This document shows positions 42,958 through 50,904 of a stretch of 64,000 bases of DNA, piece by piece. The DNA lies in contig CAYGOT010000007.1 in assembly GCA_964351595.1 (NCBI GenBank), positions 53,992-117,991 on the forward strand. Reading direction: 5' to 3'. Below the pieces are notes generated by a model, which saw only the letters and a list, made by a program, of their open reading frames with translations, did no database searches and had not been told where the DNA came from. This DNA is from UBA6059 sp964351595 (GTDB taxonomy: Bacteria; Bacteroidota; Bacteroidia; Cytophagales; Cyclobacteriaceae). The number at the start of each line of letters is the position of its first letter. Positions within the stretch are counted from its first letter, which is position 1. A program made the position numbers and the translations under genes.

Positions 42958-42989
42958 AAAAAGGGGGTATCTTTAATAAGAATACCCCC
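42958..42989 (-). terminator. terminator between the NarL-type regulator and SusC
   Basis: GGGGGTAT (42963-42970) and ATACCCCC (42982-42989) form an 8-bp stem, and on the minus strand a TTTTT run follows. It closes the regulator transcript 21 bases beyond its stop, so susC must start from its own promoter. Confidence 0.85.
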
Positions 42990-43010
42990 TCGTTTGTAGT
43001 AGAAGATCGC

Positions 43011-43625
43011 TTAAATGTATTTCTGTTCCCGGCCAATCTTGATTGCCTGGGCTTTCTTTGATACACCTAGTTTAAAGTAGATATTCTTAATATGACTTCT
43101 GACGGTTTCTTTGCCAATGAAGAGCTCATCCGCCACCTCTGTGTAACTCTTACCTTCCGACAGTAGCTCAAGCACCTCGGTTTCCCGATTGGTCAGAGGT
43201 CCGTTGTGCGTCTTCCTGAACGTATCGAATATCACATGCATCATCCTGCTCCCAATGTAGTGTTCACCAGCTATCACATGATGAATGCACTTCAAAAATT
43301 CCATTAGTCCGGAAGACGAATGAACCACACCATCAATACCCGCCTTCATACATTTGATGACCACCTCTTCCTCCTCTGTCTCAAAAATAACAACTTGCTT
43401 GAGCCATGGGAATTTCTTCTTCACCTGGGAGATGAAATTGAAAGCACGCACGGATTCATACAGGACCACCAATACATCCGGCTTCCATTTGTTGATGACT
43501 CTGGATGCGTCAGGCTGAAGAGACTGATAACCAGTATACACTACGCCTTCCTCGTAAGACAGAATATTGGCAAACACATCCGTGTAGGTATTTGCCTCTC
43601 CTACTATCGTAATTCTTGATTTCAT
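43011..43625 (-). CDS. NarL/LuxR-type regulator with degenerate receiver domain
   Basis: 204 residues. N-terminal response-regulator fold (1-120), then a LuxR helix-turn-helix: LTNRETEVLELLSEGKSYTEVADELFIGKETVRSHIKNIYFKLGV (about 143-187). The phosphorylation site is missing: the usual acidic pair after strand 1 is GE (ITIVGEANTY) and the strand-3 end reads KPDVLVVLYESV with no Asp where the acceptor should be. It probably works without phosphorylation. It stands directly upstream of the SusC operon and may control it, though a terminator separates them. Confidence 0.87.
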   Translation of the reverse strand: MKSRITIVGEANTYTDVFANILSYEEGVVYTGYQSLQPDASRVINKWKPDVLVVLYESVRAFNFISQVKKKFPWLKQVVIFETEEEEVVIKCMKAGIDGVVHSSSGLMEFLKCIHHVIAGEHYIGSRMMHVIFDTFRKTHNGPLTNRETEVLELLSEGKSYTEVADELFIGKETVRSHIKNIYFKLGVSKKAQAIKIGREQKYI

Positions 43626-43937
43626 AATCCTACTTTTAATTGAACATTTAAGACCCTATTTGTAGGAGTGAACACGGGAAGGCATCTCTCACCATCACCT
43701 CAAAAAATGCAAATAGGCCGAATAGCGCACAAATCACGCCGAGTGGTACAGGTCAAAAGTATCTGAAAAATGAAACGTATCCTATGAGGTGCTCAGTGGC
43801 CAGTTCAAACCGGTACATAAGCATGATCATACCTCTAACTATACATCGAAATGTACTTTTTAATCACAATATGTGATCTACACTGATATGTTTTGGGTGG
43901 CTATGGCAGGCTTAAGTCTCCTCGAGAAGCTCATAAA
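43626..43937. other. 312-bp intergenic region upstream of the NarL-type regulator
   Basis: No gene-like frame, RNA or strong repeat was seen. It should hold the promoter of the regulator (43625), but no exact TAnnTTTG element was found on the minus strand. Confidence 0.4.
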
Positions 43938-44463
43938 CTAAGACTCTATACGTGCCCCTTTCTTTCGCAACTTGGGTTCCAGCACCTTCAGTGCAGCTCC
44001 GTAGTGATAGTAGGGTATGCCAGAGTAGAGATGATGTATCAGGTGCATGTTTTGACTTACCAGAATAGTAGTCATACCGGGCTTGAGCATGATTCGTTTG
44101 ACGATTGTGCGTAATATGAAGGTATTTAAATAGCGGAAATAGAGCCAACAAACTCAAGCTCGAGCTCCAAGCAATTACATCCTCAAGCCAGTTCAGGCTT
44201 CCGTGTTTCCCTTTAATATTCTGATGAGTCGCCTCATGCAGTGGCGTGAAGAGCAGATATGCACAAACGGCATTGACGATAGTTGATATCCATAGTGGCC
44301 AGATATCAAGACCTCCTAATATTGAATATCCGATGTAGATGCCAGTCGCTACCGCGAATAGTACAAACGTGTGGTAGGCAAACTTACCAGCATAGGGTAT
44401 TAGCTTCCTGGTTAAGGCAGACTCTGATAATTCATCTTTTGTTTCTGCTTCCATCGACTCCAA
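43938..44463 (-). pseudogene. fatty-acid desaturase / beta-carotene hydroxylase-like gene with internal out-of-frame deletion
   Basis: The first frame gives three membrane segments and His boxes 1 and 2 (PLHEATHQN and HITHNRQTN, about residues 75-127), then changes to unrelated sequence and ends at 43912. In a shifted frame the last 40 or so codons continue the family: KPGMTTILVSQNMHLIHHLYSG carries His box 3 (HLIHH), then PKLRKKGAR, ending with TAG at 43938-43940. Normal members have roughly 100 more residues between box 2 and box 3, so an internal deletion near 44084-44096 both removed these and broke the frame. Function lost. Confidence 0.8.
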
Positions 44464-44513
44464 AGATAGTATTGGTCGCGTAATATACTAGGCTTAGACT
44501 GTTGACAATGAGG

Positions 44514-44948
44514 CTAAAACTCCACCTCAAAAACACTCCTTCCATTTCCTTTGAGAGAAAGGTGGGTGAACATCCAACCCTCCTCCGTTTTCTTACACTT
44601 GAACTTCAGCTTGCTACCATCATAGGTACCTTTGAGAATGGCTTTCTCACCGTTTTTGATATCCAGGGAAGAAACAGTGAAGTAAGGATTTCCCGATGCG
44701 TCGTAGGGACCGTCGATCACCCGAACGGCCTTGTCAAACTTCTGTGCGGACAGGTCTGGGTTGATCACTTCCGAGTCGACGATGAGTACTCCATAGTCGA
44801 CATTAGCTTGTTCTTTGCTGAGCAGATCATCCATCAGCTTGACATCCAGCATCGTTTGGATGATTTCATCTGTTGTCTTATTACCAGCTTTGGCGGTAGC
44901 TGTCAGCGCGATGGCGCTGATGAGTAGTGTTGTGATTAGTGCTTTCAT
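44514..44948 (-). CDS. small secreted protein of unknown function
   Basis: 144 residues from the ATG at 44948 (MKALITTLLIS); the frame opens nine codons earlier. A clear signal peptide (about 1-20, ALTATAKA) precedes a small alpha/beta chain with a late Lys-rich strand pair (GSKLKFKCKKTEEGW) and the terminal FEVEF. No family recognised. Monocistronic. Confidence 0.65.
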   Translation of the reverse strand: MKALITTLLISAIALTATAKAGNKTTDEIIQTMLDVKLMDDLLSKEQANVDYGVLIVDSEVINPDLSAQKFDKAVRVIDGPYDASGNPYFTVSSLDIKNGEKAILKGTYDGSKLKFKCKKTEEGWMFTHLSLKGNGRSVFEVEF

Positions 44949-45015
44949 GCGTTGTGAATTTACAGCTAGATGCATGAAAGGGGCAAGGGGTTGCGTTCTG
45001 GTTTTTTTTAATCCA

Positions 45016-45049
45016 CAAGGAAGACAAGGTTGTAACCTTGTCTTCCTTG
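45016..45049. repeat. 34-nt palindrome
   Basis: CAAGGAAGACAAGGTT, loop GT, AACCTTGTCTTCCTTG: 16-bp perfect arms. It lies in the gap between two minus-strand genes (44948 and 45177) without a T tract on the relevant side, so REP-like repeat is preferred over terminator. Confidence 0.8.
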
Positions 45050-45127
45050 ATTGGCATCACGGCTCTACTTCCATGTATAGTACAAAGTGGTTCCGGAATC
45101 TCCATACTCTAGACTTGACGAGTATAA

Positions 45128-45160
45128 GATTGCTTTGGTCGTACCTCCCGCGCAATGACG
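45128..45160. repeat. GATTGC...GCAATGACG repeat-like segment
   Basis: GATTGC at 45128 and GCAATGACG at 45152-45160 frame a short GC-rich centre; ATTGC/GCAAT is an inverted pair. Segments of this form are, from memory, frequent dispersed repeats in bacterial genomes including Bacteroidota. Only one copy is in the window, so the call is tentative. It ends 17 bases before the stop of the gene at 45177. Confidence 0.4.
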
Positions 45161-45176
45161 TTAGTGGATGTTAAAT

Positions 45177-46514
45177 CTACTTCAGCCCATAGCCTACCGT
45201 CAACCCTACGCCGAACGGTTTGATCGTCAATGCACTACTCTCGCTAGCCTTGTGGATCAGCCCATATCTCAGGACGGGTAGCAGGGAAAGTTCGCCACGA
45301 TCAGATTGCCACACTACTTTTCGAAAACCAAAGCTGGCAGTAAGCTGATGTGGGTATTCGATCCTCTGTGTTTCACCATTGTACTCAAAGGTGTGCTCCT
45401 GGTTCAGTATATGATGATAACCCAACCCAATCATAAGTTGATTGACGTCATTATGGAATACTTTAAAATCAGCAGATACACGTGCCCCGGCGCTAATAAG
45501 GAAGTGATCCATTGCTACACTTTGCCTTTCAAATACCGGTGTAAACAAATTGTCTTCCGCTCCACTTGACACCACCGAACTAGATGATTCATCCCGGATA
45601 TCAAAGCTGTATTTCTGAGCAAATATATTGGTGACTACTCCTGCTCTCAAAGTCACCTTTTTCGATAGGTCTCGCCTCACGCCGAACTCCGCATAATAGC
45701 TCAACCGATCAAGCGAAAGGCTTCCACTCGTTTCGAAATTCTCCATGATCAACCCATCATCCTTGTTCGGTTGGAGATGATTGTAAAGGAAAAATACGCC
45801 CAGATCACCGTAGAAGTGATAATGCCTCGGCTTTGAAGGGAGAACCACCTCCCGAGGCGCGTAGGCTGAGATAGTCACCTGATTTGGATCAAGAAGATCA
45901 AGGCCATCCAGATCAAAATCCTTACTTCTCAGTTGATCGAAAGTATCATCCTGCCCTTCTGCCAATGAAATAGCGGTAATGGCCTGATTGGCATCCGAGG
46001 CTATTATCGAATTTATCTTGTTCGCGCTGGATGCTGGGTCAGTTTCAACCATAGAGTCAGCAATTCTGCCTTCAGAATTTTTAGCGCCTTCTGCCGGATC
46101 GCGCGTTATAGAAGTCGTGGAGTTACTGAGCTCGACTTCCGTCGGCAATTCGCTTAACTCACTTGAAGTCTTCTGGGTTGGTTCACTAACTCCAATTGCT
46201 TCTACTTCATTGATGAGTTGCAGGAGGCTAGCCTGCTCATTTCTACCAGATTCAGGAACTTCAAGGGCACTTTCAGCCTGATTTGCGGTAGCGCCACTCA
46301 GCTCCGAGTGCTCATCTAGCCCAGCCCTATAGAACCCGCCACCGATGAGAAAGATGCCTAACAGCAGTGCCAATGTAATGATCCATGGAGAGGTGCCTGA
46401 GCCTCCATTGACCTGATCGAGTATGCTGTCGACGGCACCAGGTGGTGGTGGCGCCTCATACCCATGAAGACGCTCGCGCAGCTTCTCTTCGAATGAGTTA
46501 GTTGACTGATTCAT
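45177..46514 (-). CDS. fused anti-sigma-like / outer-membrane beta-barrel-like protein
   Basis: 445 residues. Cytoplasmic N-terminus (1-43, FEEKLRERLHGYEAPPPPGAVDSILDQV) of the type that holds an ECF sigma factor; one membrane segment (about 44-61); an acidic, Ser/Glu-rich linker of about 150 residues; then a beta-rich C-terminal domain (about 220-445, HYHFYGDLGVFFLYNHL, YYAEFGVRRDLSKKVTLRAG, LTASFGFRKVVW, VGLTVGYGLK) resembling small outer-membrane barrels. Its start overlaps the ECF sigma gene by 17 bases, so translation is coupled. Confidence 0.75.
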   Translation of the reverse strand: MNQSTNSFEEKLRERLHGYEAPPPPGAVDSILDQVNGGSGTSPWIITLALLLGIFLIGGGFYRAGLDEHSELSGATANQAESALEVPESGRNEQASLLQLINEVEAIGVSEPTQKTSSELSELPTEVELSNSTTSITRDPAEGAKNSEGRIADSMVETDPASSANKINSIIASDANQAITAISLAEGQDDTFDQLRSKDFDLDGLDLLDPNQVTISAYAPREVVLPSKPRHYHFYGDLGVFFLYNHLQPNKDDGLIMENFETSGSLSLDRLSYYAEFGVRRDLSKKVTLRAGVVTNIFAQKYSFDIRDESSSSVVSSGAEDNLFTPVFERQSVAMDHFLISAGARVSADFKVFHNDVNQLMIGLGYHHILNQEHTFEYNGETQRIEYPHQLTASFGFRKVVWQSDRGELSLLPVLRYGLIHKASESSALTIKPFGVGLTVGYGLK

Positions 46515-47052
46515 AGCGGTCTATTCCTAGTTTTTTAAGTCTGTCTCTGAGCAGCTTTTTTGCGGCTGTAAGCTGCGATCTACTTGTGCTCTCGGCTATA
46601 CCGAGCTGGTTGGCAATCTCCCGATGGCTATAGCCATCGATCACGCTCATGTTGAACACGAAGCGGTAACCTTCCGGTAACTCATTGATCATGATCACGA
46701 GCTGATCATTGCTGAGCTTGTCGAGCAATCGGTGATATTCCTGATCATCAGTATCCATATGACCGGCAATCGTCTCTGCATCAACTACCCTCGGCCGGAT
46801 GTAATTGAGGGCGGTATATACGGCTACTTTTCTTATCCAACCGGGCAAAGCATCAGGTTCCTTCAGCTCTCCGAGCCGCTCGTATACCTTGATGAAAGCC
46901 TCCTGAAATATATCTTCAGCCTGAGACCGGTCTTGCGCATAACGCATGCAGACACCCATCACCATGCCACTAAAGCGACCGTAGAGTTCCTCCTGGTATT
47001 TCCTTCGCCTCTTCAGGCATTTTTCAATGAGTACAGCTAGCTCCGTCATCAT
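46498..47052 (-). CDS. ECF-type RNA polymerase sigma factor
   Basis: 184 residues. Region 2: YAQDRSQAEDIFQEAFIKVYERL and LPGWIRKVAVYTALNYIR. Region 4: LPEGYRFVFNMSVIDGYSHREIANQLGIAESTSRSQLTAAKKLLRDRL (about 128-174). No C-terminal extension, in contrast to the ECF42-type factor at 32891. The product of the overlapping downstream gene is its likely membrane inhibitor. Confidence 0.95.
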   Translation of the reverse strand: MMTELAVLIEKCLKRRRKYQEELYGRFSGMVMGVCMRYAQDRSQAEDIFQEAFIKVYERLGELKEPDALPGWIRKVAVYTALNYIRPRVVDAETIAGHMDTDDQEYHRLLDKLSNDQLVIMINELPEGYRFVFNMSVIDGYSHREIANQLGIAESTSRSQLTAAKKLLRDRLKKLGIDRYESVN

Positions 47053-47113
47053 AGGTAGAGCCGAGACTGCTGCCCCGGCTCATTTCAACTATTAGGTATA
47101 CTTGTACTGAATA

Positions 47114-49612
47114 CTACTGATCAACAGTGATATAGATGAAGCTAAAGTCGCATTCCCCGTTATCACAAATCTCATATTTCATTACTGTCTCGCGCCTACC
47201 GGCAAATTCTTCAAACACCTGATATTGGATCAGCTGGCCATCGATCACCACAGCTTCTCCGATATCCGGCATTTCTAATATATTAACTTCAAAATCATCC
47301 GTGCAGTATACATCATTGTCTGCCGGACTCATGATGAGCGGTGCTATGACCGGCAAATTGACTAGTGTGTCGACTTGCCCTGGCGCATAGAAATACTCGT
47401 CTTCAAACGCCTGTGCACATATGGGATCTGTTGGATCAAATATCAATGCAAGTTCACGCGGCTCAAAATCACCATTGTCAAATACTATGTTGTAAGCAAT
47501 AATGACTACAGGGTCTGTCTGACCACTATCCAGGGTGTAAATGATAGAGGCTGTCTCGCTGTTGTACTCCGCTGAGCCGAATGAGACATCTGTAATATCC
47601 AGTTCCCATGCTGGGAATAGACAAAGTGTGTGCGTGAAGGCGACTTGTATCTCAAATTGGATATTGGCAGGAGTACCCAGATGTATCTCCTGATTAGGGA
47701 AGGCGGTTTCAAAACAATCCTCATCCTCCACAAACTGCAACTCTATCACGCGCTCTAACTGCTGGCCGCCTTCAAAAGTCACTACATAAACGATCCTGGC
47801 CTCTTCTTCAAAGTCATCATAATTGGGGTACCAAACTATATCCTGTCCGTTGGCGGCTATATCAGCCTCACCGTTGCTCACCTCAGAAATGGCCAGCTCC
47901 CATGCCGGTGTAGGACATCCGGGTGGTGGGAAGAATACGGCCATGGAGTAGCTCTCCTGTCCTTTGTTGTCCAATCTAGTGTGCTGATCGTGAAAGGCTG
48001 CTTCGGCACAACCAGGGAAAGTATCGTCTTCCAGGATTATCTCAATGATTTTTTCGAATACATCCCCCGTCTCTGGTAGCACCACCATTAATACTACGAC
48101 GGCATGATCCACAAACTGATCATTGGGTGAGAATAGCACTTTGCCACCATCAAAATTCACCGCACCCAGCTCAGATTCGATCACCTCCAGAGAGTCGATG
48201 GCTAGTTCACATTGATCACTGAGTTCGAAGATCACGATCTCACCTTGCGCCAGCTGATCAAGTCCGAAGTAGACCGTCTCAGGATGGATGAATTGCTCTA
48301 TGCACTCAAAATGAAAGCTGTCATCGACCTCAATGATGATCTCTCTTACCAGGCGTTCACCAGTGGTGAGTATCACTTCATAGATCACTCCATAGTAGCC
48401 ATCCAGGTTTGGTCCCAGGTCATTTTCTAATACGATCCTGTTTTCATCTATAAAGACTTCCGCCGAAGTATGAATCGTCTCAACAATCTCTATATCCCAT
48501 GTGGGTATATCGCATTCATCATTCTCCTCATACAATGGAAACTCATAGAATATGCTAATGGATTCAACTGTGATATATTGACTTGGGAAACTGTACTCAA
48601 GGCATTCATGTATCTTGAAGAAATCCTCTCGATAGATAGAAACGCAGCGCTCAAGAAAGCTTCCATCTTCGTAGACGATGTTGTAATGAATTAATACCAG
48701 GCTATCCAATGGCTCATCTCCAGGATACCACAGTATGCTCAAGCCATCGTCACCTTGCTCGACTGTTCCCTGCTGAGCCTCTACGATCTCAAGCGTCCAT
48801 GGAAGGAAGACACATAATGGATCCGGGTTGAAATAATTGATAACATATACTTCCGCCAGCGGTTCATCTTCAATCACCAAATGTGGATTGGGGAAGGTGG
48901 CCTCTGCACAGTATTCCTGATAGGGCGCCTCATCAGTCACCTCGATCTCTACCTTCGCCGTACTGGTAAACTCATTTCCGTCCTTGTCTGTCAGCGTCAG
49001 GGTATAGAAGAAATAATCCAACCCAATAAAATCCGGATCAGGTACGTACGCCACCTCTAAAGGAGATATCAAATTGACTTCTCCATGTTCTGGTTGCTCT
49101 GTTCTGAAAGAGAAAGATTCTATCTCAGACTCACAGAACCCATCATTGATTAAAGGCAAAACGATAACGCTTTGATTTTTAGCCGTCCAAGCATAGTCGC
49201 CCAAAGCGCCGTTGAAGCAAGGCAGATCCGCCGTTTCTCCTACCATCTTGATAGTAAATCCTTCAGCATCCAGCACCACGCTATCAGCATTGAGCATTTC
49301 TACCGTAAAGTCGTCCTGACCCGAGCTAAAAGTATCATCCGGCTCATACTCCATCAAACCGCTACTATAGAATCTTACCCTGCCGCGCGATGGAGCCTCA
49401 CCCGTTCTGAATGACACTTCCTGATCAGCCTGAATAGCAGTGGTCAGATCAATGATCACGGAAGACCCGGGGGTGATCGTCCTGCTGTCCGTCTCAGGAG
49501 TAAAAAGAGCATCACCTATCGGAAATGCGTCATCCTCTATCCTGTCGCATCCAATCGCGGCTATCGCCAATATCAGAACTAGGGTTAAGAGGTTATTTAT
49601 TCTTACATTCAT
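47114..49612 (-). CDS. large lipoprotein with tandem ~99-residue cysteine-bearing repeats
   Basis: 832 residues. Lipoprotein signal (ILAIAAIGCDRIEDD, Cys22). Residues about 40-228 hold two cadherin/Big_9-like beta domains (EYEPDDTFSSGQDDFTVEM; VPDPDFIGLDYFFYTLTLTDKDGNEF). From about 235 a unit of 98-102 residues is repeated five times, beginning at Cys235, 337, 437, 535 and 633, with a diverged sixth from 732. Each unit has a second Cys 30-32 residues after the first, then a W-x-L-x-I core and a strand pair ending in an E-R/K-x-I pattern. Probably a long surface stalk. 61 bases upstream of the ECF gene. Confidence 0.85.
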   Translation of the reverse strand: MNVRINNLLTLVLILAIAAIGCDRIEDDAFPIGDALFTPETDSRTITPGSSVIIDLTTAIQADQEVSFRTGEAPSRGRVRFYSSGLMEYEPDDTFSSGQDDFTVEMLNADSVVLDAEGFTIKMVGETADLPCFNGALGDYAWTAKNQSVIVLPLINDGFCESEIESFSFRTEQPEHGEVNLISPLEVAYVPDPDFIGLDYFFYTLTLTDKDGNEFTSTAKVEIEVTDEAPYQEYCAEATFPNPHLVIEDEPLAEVYVINYFNPDPLCVFLPWTLEIVEAQQGTVEQGDDGLSILWYPGDEPLDSLVLIHYNIVYEDGSFLERCVSIYREDFFKIHECLEYSFPSQYITVESISIFYEFPLYEENDECDIPTWDIEIVETIHTSAEVFIDENRIVLENDLGPNLDGYYGVIYEVILTTGERLVREIIIEVDDSFHFECIEQFIHPETVYFGLDQLAQGEIVIFELSDQCELAIDSLEVIESELGAVNFDGGKVLFSPNDQFVDHAVVVLMVVLPETGDVFEKIIEIILEDDTFPGCAEAAFHDQHTRLDNKGQESYSMAVFFPPPGCPTPAWELAISEVSNGEADIAANGQDIVWYPNYDDFEEEARIVYVVTFEGGQQLERVIELQFVEDEDCFETAFPNQEIHLGTPANIQFEIQVAFTHTLCLFPAWELDITDVSFGSAEYNSETASIIYTLDSGQTDPVVIIAYNIVFDNGDFEPRELALIFDPTDPICAQAFEDEYFYAPGQVDTLVNLPVIAPLIMSPADNDVYCTDDFEVNILEMPDIGEAVVIDGQLIQYQVFEEFAGRRETVMKYEICDNGECDFSFIYITVDQ

Positions 49613-49805
49613 GTTCGCTTATTTTTTAGAAGAGTGATCTTGCCAACTTATGCGTTCCGGACTTGATTAATGCTGATAGTTTAGTGTGATCACATGATTC
49701 GCTACAGTACTAAGACATGGCTCGACTACTTTTCGCTGTATGAACTAACGAAAAAATTCTCAACACATTGAATCACAGTTGTTTAAAATTATTCTCAGCC
49801 CTATC

Positions 49806-50903
49806 ATGAAGTACATATCTCTTCTTTTAATCATCATTTCAATCAGCTGTCAAACACCCGCCCCAGAAAAAGACCCCTGGTTGATGGGCTTTGAGAAACC
49901 TGCTCAAAACCCAATAATGGTAGCCGACTCTACTTTTAGCTTCATCGATCCTCTCACCGATAGCATCAGCTACTGGCAAAAGGCAGATGTATTCAACCCT
50001 GCAGCTATAGTAAAAGACGATACCGTCTTTATGCTCTTCCGAGCAGAGGACAATCCAGCGGCTATACTGGGTGGACGAACGTCCAGAATAGGTCTCGCAT
50101 GGAGCCTGGACGGCATGAACTTCACCAAGTATCCGGCACCTGTACTTTACCCCGACTCTAGCAGTATGCTCCAATATGACTTCCCCGGTGGATGTGAAGA
50201 CCCGAGAGTAGTCGGCACTGAAGACGGGGGCTATATCATGACCTATACCAGTTGGAATCAGGATGTGGCGCGTCTATCTATTGCCAGTAGTCCGGATTTG
50301 AGGTCATGGATCAAGCACGGTCCTGCATTTGCGGTAGCTAATGACGGCAAGTTTGTCAACGACTGGTCTAAGTCAGGTTCTATCGTGGTAGAGCGCAAGG
50401 GAAACAATGCGATGGTGGCCAAAAAAATCAATGGCAAATACTGGATGTACTGGGGCGAGCTTTTTGTCAATGTGGCCTGGTCGGAAGACCTCATCAATTG
50501 GAATCCACTACTTGACGAACAAGGAGAATTAGCGCATGCCATGGATACTCGTCCGGGTTATTTTGACAGCTTCCTGACTGAGCCGGGACCTCCCGCATTA
50601 TACACCGATGAAGGCATCATCCTTTTCTACAATGGTAAAAATGATGAAGGAGACCTTGCAGCTGAGAATATCGCCAAAGGCACCTACTGCGGCGGTCAGG
50701 CACTATTTGATGCCGCCGATCCAGCTAAGTTTATCGCGCGACAAGATCAACCCTTCATTTGTCCTGACTTACCTCATGAGGTCACCGGGCAGTACAAGGC
50801 CGGCACGACATTCATCGAAGCTTTGGTCTATTACCAGTCGAAGTGGTTTCTCTACTATGGCACAGCCGACTCGATGGTTGGCGTGGCGGTGAGTGGTGAC
50901 TAA
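49806..50903 (+). CDS. GH130-like glycosidase/phosphorylase lipoprotein
   Basis: 365 residues from the ATG at 49806 (MKYISLLLI); the frame opens nine codons earlier. Lipoprotein signal (IISISCQTP). A five-bladed propeller follows with GH130 hallmarks: DVFNPAAIVKDDTVFMLFRAED, FPGGCEDPRVV (Asp near the sugar site) and WFLYYGTADSMVGVAV at the end. GH130 members cleave or phosphorolyse beta-mannosides. The phosphate-binding Arg/His set could not be confirmed by eye, so hydrolase versus phosphorylase is open. One base separates it from the next gene. Confidence 0.83.
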   Translation: MKYISLLLIIISISCQTPAPEKDPWLMGFEKPAQNPIMVADSTFSFIDPLTDSISYWQKADVFNPAAIVKDDTVFMLFRAEDNPAAILGGRTSRIGLAWSLDGMNFTKYPAPVLYPDSSSMLQYDFPGGCEDPRVVGTEDGGYIMTYTSWNQDVARLSIASSPDLRSWIKHGPAFAVANDGKFVNDWSKSGSIVVERKGNNAMVAKKINGKYWMYWGELFVNVAWSEDLINWNPLLDEQGELAHAMDTRPGYFDSFLTEPGPPALYTDEGIILFYNGKNDEGDLAAENIAKGTYCGGQALFDAADPAKFIARQDQPFICPDLPHEVTGQYKAGTTFIEALVYYQSKWFLYYGTADSMVGVAVSGD

Positions 50904-50904
50904 G

